Assembly: GCA_002413185.1 (NCBI GenBank)
Contig: DHWM01000081.1
Span: 1-9,279 of the forward strand
From: Actinobacteria bacterium UBA5182
GTDB taxonomy: Bacteria > Actinomycetota > UBA4738
Length of the DNA stretch: 9,279 bases
Reading direction: 5' to 3'
The notes below the pieces were generated by a model. The model was not told where the DNA came from, did no database searches, and saw only the letters and a program-made list of their open reading frames with translations. A program made the translations under genes and the position numbers. Positions 6,803-9,279 of the stretch are shown here, in pieces (the stretch's first letter is position 1; every line of letters begins with the position of its first letter).

Positions 6803-7966
6803 CTACAGCCCCAGGCCCCGGGCGATGATCCGGCGCTGGATCTCCGACGTCCCGGAGTAGATGGTCCCCCCCACGGCGTCGCGGATCCCCCGTTCCAGCT
6901 CGGAGTCCGTCATGTAGCCGTACCCCCCGTGGATCTGGACCGCGTCGAGGTGGGTCCGAACGCTCGCTTCGCTCACGAAGGCCTTGGCCACGGCGGCCTC
7001 GACCATGGCGTCGCGGCCCCGGTCCATCAGCCATCCCACCCGCAGCACCAGGGCGCGGGAGGCATCGACGGCGATCTTCATGTTGGCCACCTTGTCGGCC
7101 ACGGATTCGAACTTGCCGATCGGCTTGCCGAACTGACGGCGCCGCCGCGCGTAGCGGACGCACTGCTCCATGGTCCGGCGCATCGCCCCGACCTGACTCG
7201 CCATGATGCACGCCCGCTCCCACCGCATGGAGGCCTGGAAGATCTCCCCGCCCTGCCCGGGCTTCCCGAGCATGGCCTCCGCCGGGACGAAGCAGTCGTC
7301 GAAGAACACGTCCGCCATGGGCGAGGTCCGCAGGCCCATCTTGTCCATGTTCGGCCCGACCGAGCAGCCCGGGGTGCCCGCCTCGACCAGGAACGCGCTG
7401 ATCCCATACGGCCCGACGCCGCTTCCGGTGCGGGCGAAGGCGATGATGAGGTCGGCCACCGGGGCGTTGGTGATGAAGGTCTTGCGCCCGTTGAGGACGA
7501 AGCCACCGTCCACCGGGCGGGCCGTGCTGCGCATGGCGAACGCGTCGGAGCCTGCCTCCGGCTCGGTGATGGTGTGGCAGCCGATGGCCCGCCCGTCGCA
7601 CAGGCTGGGCAGCCACCGCTCCTGCTGCTCGGGGCGCCCGAACATCCAGACCGGGATCTCGCTGGTCCACATGTGGGCGTTGAGGGAGAACACCAGCCCG
7701 GCGTCGCGGCACCCGTAGCCGAGCGCCTCGAGCCCCAGGATGGTGGTGACGACGTCGGAGCCTCCCCCACCGAGCTCCTGGGGGACCGGCATGCCCTGGA
7801 TGCCGAACGTGGCGCACCGCTCCCAGATCTCCCGGGAGAACGTTTCGGCCCGGTCACGGGCGGAGACGTCGTCGGGAAGGGAGCCGGCGAACCGGCAGAC
7901 CTGCTCGTAGAACTCAGCCTGCTCCGGGGTGACCCACTCGATGACCGGCGAGACGGCCGCCTTCAC
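6803..7966 (-). CDS. Acyl-CoA-dehydrogenase-family flavoenzyme, probably acting on a carrier-protein-bound acyl or aminoacyl group
   Basis: This 387-residue protein is full length for the family. It shows TITEPEAGSDAFA (132-144) and FITNAPVADL (164-173), which are FAD-binding signatures, then RRRQFGKPIGKFE (275-287), QIHGGYGYMTD (344-354) and the terminal YSGTSEIQRRIIARG (370-384). MCAD-type enzymes have the catalytic Glu in Y-E-G-T; here that residue is Ser371. The alternative base on helix G, used by isovaleryl- and long-chain acyl-CoA dehydrogenases, is present as Glu250 in RWERACI. This arrangement also fits the prolyl-PCP oxidases PltE/RedW. The start is the GTG of a GTGA overlap with the carrier-protein stop. 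Together with the ligase and carrier it suggests alpha,beta-oxidation of a tethered amino acid. An ordinary CoA-linked role is possible but less likely in this operon. Confidence 0.92.
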   Translation of the reverse strand: MKAAVSPVIEWVTPEQAEFYEQVCRFAGSLPDDVSARDRAETFSREIWERCATFGIQGMPVPQELGGGGSDVVTTILGLEALGYGCRDAGLVFSLNAHMWTSEIPVWMFGRPEQQERWLPSLCDGRAIGCHTITEPEAGSDAFAMRSTARPVDGGFVLNGRKTFITNAPVADLIIAFARTGSGVGPYGISAFLVEAGTPGCSVGPNMDKMGLRTSPMADVFFDDCFVPAEAMLGKPGQGGEIFQASMRWERACIMASQVGAMRRTMEQCVRYARRRRQFGKPIGKFESVADKVANMKIAVDASRALVLRVGWLMDRGRDAMVEAAVAKAFVSEASVRTHLDAVQIHGGYGYMTDSELERGIRDAVGGTIYSGTSEIQRRIIARGLGL

Positions 7967-8214
7967 CCCGCGGCGCTCTTCGAGGTCACCAATCGCTCGA
8001 CGTCCGCCACCGTCCGGAAGTTCTCGGCGGTGACCTCCTCGTCGTCCACGACCACGTCCCACTCCTCCTCGATGAACGCCACCAACTGCATGAGGGACAG
8101 GGAGTCCAGGACCGAACCGATGAGCTCGGTGTCCTCCGTGATGGCCGAGCTGTCGCCTTCGAACAGGATCTCGGACGAGATGAAGGTGCAGATACGATCG
8201 CCGATCTTCGCCAC
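7963..8214 (-). CDS. Stand-alone acyl/peptidyl carrier protein
   Basis: This is an 83-residue acidic carrier protein and the first gene of the five-gene operon. The phosphopantetheine site is in GSVLDSLSLMQLV, with Ser38 of the D-S-L motif as the attachment residue. Helix II continues into an acidic FIEEEWDVVV segment typical of carrier proteins, and helix IV is near VADVERLV. The GTG at 8214 is chosen because AAAGGAGGA lies 7 bases upstream; an upstream ATG at 8265 would add 17 residues that span this ribosome binding site. The stop overlaps the dehydrogenase GTG as GTGA. The protein should carry the acyl or aminoacyl group made by the ligase. No phosphopantetheinyl transferase is in the window, so one must act in trans. 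Confidence 0.92.
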   Translation of the reverse strand: MAKIGDRICTFISSEILFEGDSSAITEDTELIGSVLDSLSLMQLVAFIEEEWDVVVDDEEVTAENFRTVADVERLVTSKSAAG

Positions 8215-8220
8215 GATGGA

Positions 8221-8229
8221 TCCTCCTTT
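8221..8229 (-). promoter_or_regulatory. Strong ribosome binding site (AAAGGAGGA) of the carrier-protein gene
   Basis: A nearly perfect anti-16S match, with 7 bases between GGAGG and the GTG at 8214. It decides the start of the carrier protein and is the strongest ribosome binding site seen in the operon, which fits a carrier needed in excess over its enzymes. Confidence 0.85.
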
Positions 8230-8310
8230 GTCTGCTGGCTGGTCGGTACGGATGATCGCGCACATCCTGCCGCGGTCGTGGCCGGCAGGTCGGTCGCCTT
8301 CCTTGGGCCG

Positions 8311-8319
8311 AGCATATCA
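8311..8319 (-). promoter_or_regulatory. Putative extended -10 (TGATATGCT) of the five-gene operon
   Basis: On the minus strand TGA-TATGCT fits the extended -10 form TGN-TANNNT. Transcription would begin near 8304, leaving a leader of about 90 bases before the carrier-protein start. No good -35 is seen. It is the best promoter candidate in the divergent gap. Confidence 0.45.
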
Positions 8320-8325
8320 GCGAGG

Positions 8326-8336
8326 GCCATTTTGGC
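8326..8336. repeat. Small inverted repeat GCCA-TTT-TGGC at the upstream edge of the operon promoter
   Basis: A perfect 4-base palindrome around a 3-base AT spacer, a few bases upstream of the extended -10. The AT patch stands out from the GC-rich surroundings. It could be part of an operator, but such a short repeat may be chance. Confidence 0.25.
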
Positions 8337-8414
8337 TGAAATGGTTGCCCGTCGGCACGTTCATGGAGTACGAAGGGAGGGTGCCTCGAACAGGAGAACC
8401 CACGGCTCCAACGC

Positions 8415-8420
8415 GGAGGA
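8415..8420 (+). promoter_or_regulatory. Ribosome binding site (GGAGGA) of the small membrane-protein gene
   Basis: GGAGGA lies 5 bases before the ATG at 8426 and decides that start over the upstream in-frame ATG at 8363, which has no such site. Confidence 0.75.
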
Positions 8421-8425
8421 CGCCG

Positions 8426-8890
8426 ATGTTCTGGATGGCCTTGGCCGCCCTCGCCGCGGGGGCCTGGGTCACGGTCACGCCCCTCCTCGAGCTCGCCGTC
8501 GGCCGCCGCACCCTCCACTCCTCTGTCGCCTCGGCCCCGCTCGCTCTGCACGTGGCCCCGGGGGTGGCCGCGATCGTCGCCGGCGTGGGGCTCCTGGCCG
8601 GGGGACGCCGTTTCGACGTGAGCGGCCGGGGGCGGGCCCTCCTGCTGTGGAGCGGGCTGCTCGGCCTCGTGGCGAGCGTGTGGATCGTGTTCGGGCCGCA
8701 CGTGTGGGGGGCGCTGAACCTGAAGGAGCAGTCGCCCCCCCGGGCGACCGCGGCGTCCCAGCCCCACCCGCATCACTCGGTTCGGTACCGGGCCCTGGCC
8801 GAGGACCTGGCGAGCCACGTCGCGCCCGGATTCGTCCTCACCTGGTCCTCAGCCGGCGCCCTGGTCCTCCTGGCGGACCGCCGGGGATGA
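8426..8890 (+). CDS. Small four-helix membrane protein, unknown function
   Basis: This 154-residue protein is predicted to span the membrane four times: about residues 2-25, 42-60, 71-96 and 131-149. An Arg/Gly-rich loop lies between helices 2 and 3, and a hydrophilic segment with a His-Pro-His-His patch lies between helices 3 and 4. Helix 1 (AWVTVTPLL) and helix 3 (VWIVFGPHV) share a W-x4-P pattern, which resembles the SPW repeat of small bacterial membrane proteins and suggests an internal duplication; the match is by eye and weak. The strong ribosome binding site, hydrophobic pattern and downstream hairpin support a real gene. It is divergent from the carrier-protein operon and convergent with rpoC, and nothing in its context shows its role. 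Confidence 0.72.
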   Translation: MFWMALAALAAGAWVTVTPLLELAVGRRTLHSSVASAPLALHVAPGVAAIVAGVGLLAGGRRFDVSGRGRALLLWSGLLGLVASVWIVFGPHVWGALNLKEQSPPRATAASQPHPHHSVRYRALAEDLASHVAPGFVLTWSSAGALVLLADRRG

Positions 8891-8894
8891 ACGA

Positions 8895-8918
8895 GAGGGA
8901 GCCCCGGAGGGCTCCCTC
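8895..8918. terminator. Strong hairpin after the membrane-protein gene, possibly bidirectional
   Basis: GAGGGAGCCC and GGGCTCCCTC form a perfect 10-base stem around a CGGA loop, starting 4 bases after the stop at 8890. No T-run follows on either strand, so it would act as a U-less hairpin terminator of the kind reported in high-GC bacteria. It may serve both convergent genes. Confidence 0.75.
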
Positions 8919-8934
8919 GCTCGTCACTTCGAAC

Positions 8935-8952
8935 CTGGGGCTCCCGCCCCAG
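8935..8952 (-). terminator. Hairpin downstream of rpoC
   Basis: CTGGGG and CCCCAG form a 6-base GC stem with a 6-base loop. It starts 15 bases beyond the rpoC stop on the minus strand, without a U-run. It may end rpoBC transcription together with the stronger hairpin next to it. Confidence 0.55.
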
Positions 8953-8967
8953 ATTGCTCCCTCCGAC

Positions 8968-9279
8968 CTACGCCTCGTCGAGCGCGCCGAGGTTCCCGCC
9001 GAGCGCCTGCTCGGCCTCCTCCCGCGTCATCGTCCCGACGATCCCCTGCTCCTCGGCGCTGGCCTCCCGGACCTCCTGGAGCTCCCGCTGCCGGGCCAGC
9101 CAGTACTCGGGGATGGCCTCGGGCTTGATCCGGACCGCGATGTTGCGGTACCGGCCCATGCCCGTACCGGCGGGGATCAGCTTGCCGATGATGACGTTCT
9201 CCTTCAACCCCAGGAGCGGGTCGGACTTGGCGCTGATGGCCGCCTCGGTCAGCACGCGGGTGGTCTCCTGGAAGGACGC
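8968..9279 (-). CDS. rpoC: RNA polymerase beta' subunit (RpoC), C-terminal end, 5' partial
   Basis: The last 103 residues of the beta' subunit of DNA-dependent RNA polymerase. The frame is open to the window edge. The residues ASFQETTRVLTEAA and then SDPLLGLKENVIIGKLIPAG and TGMGRYRN are near-universal in the C-terminal part of RpoC. After this core comes a charged tail of about 50 residues rich in Glu, Arg and Gln, ending GNLGALDEA, which is the lineage-variable region. It lacks the Tyr/Asp/Pro-rich ending I recall from Streptomyces, so the source is not a close relative of that group. The gene ends at TAG (8970-8968) and converges on the small membrane-protein gene. Confidence 0.97.
   Translation of the reverse strand, partial: ASFQETTRVLTEAAISAKSDPLLGLKENVIIGKLIPAGTGMGRYRNIAVRIKPEAIPEYWLARQRELQEVREASAEEQGIVGTMTREEAEQALGGNLGALDEA

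Noticed and set aside
5211..7817. A single 868-codon open frame that could suggest a fusion upstream of the ligase
   Set aside because: The ligase homology begins at the GTG at 6794. The upstream 341 codons are an out-of-frame shadow of the dehydrogenase.
8215..8265. An N-terminal extension of the carrier protein from the ATG at 8265
   Set aside because: It would place the strong AAAGGAGGA inside the gene. The GTG at 8214, with ideal spacing, gives the normal carrier-protein length.
8363..8425. A longer start (ATG at 8363) for the small membrane protein
   Set aside because: It has no ribosome binding site, and the added residues are hydrophilic and low in complexity. The ATG at 8426 has GGAGGA at good spacing and begins right at the first membrane helix.
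6929..8890. A 653-codon open frame on the plus strand, opposite the dehydrogenase and carrier-protein genes
   Set aside because: Only its last 155 codons look like a protein. The rest is antisense to two clear enzymes and has the His/Arg/Pro-rich composition of a GC-rich shadow frame.
1..9279. CRISPR arrays, tRNA/rRNA genes, insertion sequences, attachment sites
   Set aside because: No direct-repeat arrays, transposase-like proteins, terminal repeats or tRNA-like cloverleaf were seen on reading both strands.

Overview
The window is GC-rich DNA with tightly packed genes, short overlaps, GTG starts and possible leaderless promoters. Together with the RpoC tail this suggests a high-GC bacterium, most likely an Actinomycetota-like lineage and perhaps an uncultured one. 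I cannot fix the taxonomy from the sequence alone. No rRNA, tRNA, CRISPR array or mobile element was seen.

Left part (1-3346), envelope polysaccharide genes. The window opens inside a Wzc/CapB-type tyrosine autokinase (+) with a C-terminal tyrosine cluster. It meets a family 2 glycosyltransferase (-) tail to tail with a 4-base stop overlap. The glycosyltransferase is divergent from a sulfatase / alkaline-phosphatase-superfamily gene (+). Each start in the 62-base divergent gap has a TANNNT box exactly 8 bases upstream and no Shine-Dalgarno, which suggests leaderless mRNAs.

Centre (3334-8214), a five-gene operon on the minus strand. In transcription order it encodes a stand-alone carrier protein (83 aa), an acyl-CoA-dehydrogenase-like flavoenzyme (387 aa), an NRPS-type adenylating ligase (527 aa) and two alpha/beta-hydrolase-fold proteins (329 and 290 aa). 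The junctions are GTGA overlap, 8-base gap, 18-base gap and ATGA overlap. The first three have the logic of the PltF/PltL/PltE (RedM/RedO/RedW) pathway: an amino acid is activated as AMP ester, loaded on a carrier protein and oxidised there, as in proline to pyrrole-2-carboxyl. The by-eye specificity code of the ligase (D-L-F-Y-A-A-L-V-I) resembles that of the prolyl ligases. Both hydrolase-fold proteins have non-standard nucleophile elbows (Lys in one; Cys in the other, which also lacks the usual His), so they may be acyl-transfer, binding or scaffold proteins. The pairing of a ligase, a carrier protein and two odd hydrolases beside a tyrosine autokinase recalls exosortase-A-associated loci, but no exosortase is visible here. 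The best candidate for an undescribed system is a carrier-protein pathway that makes a small, possibly heteroaromatic, acyl group for an envelope polymer.

Right part (8215-9279). After a 211-base divergent region carrying the operon promoter comes a small four-helix membrane protein (+), which ends at a strong hairpin. A second hairpin follows the end of rpoC (-), whose 5' part lies outside the window. The cassette is therefore anchored next to the housekeeping rpoBC operon.
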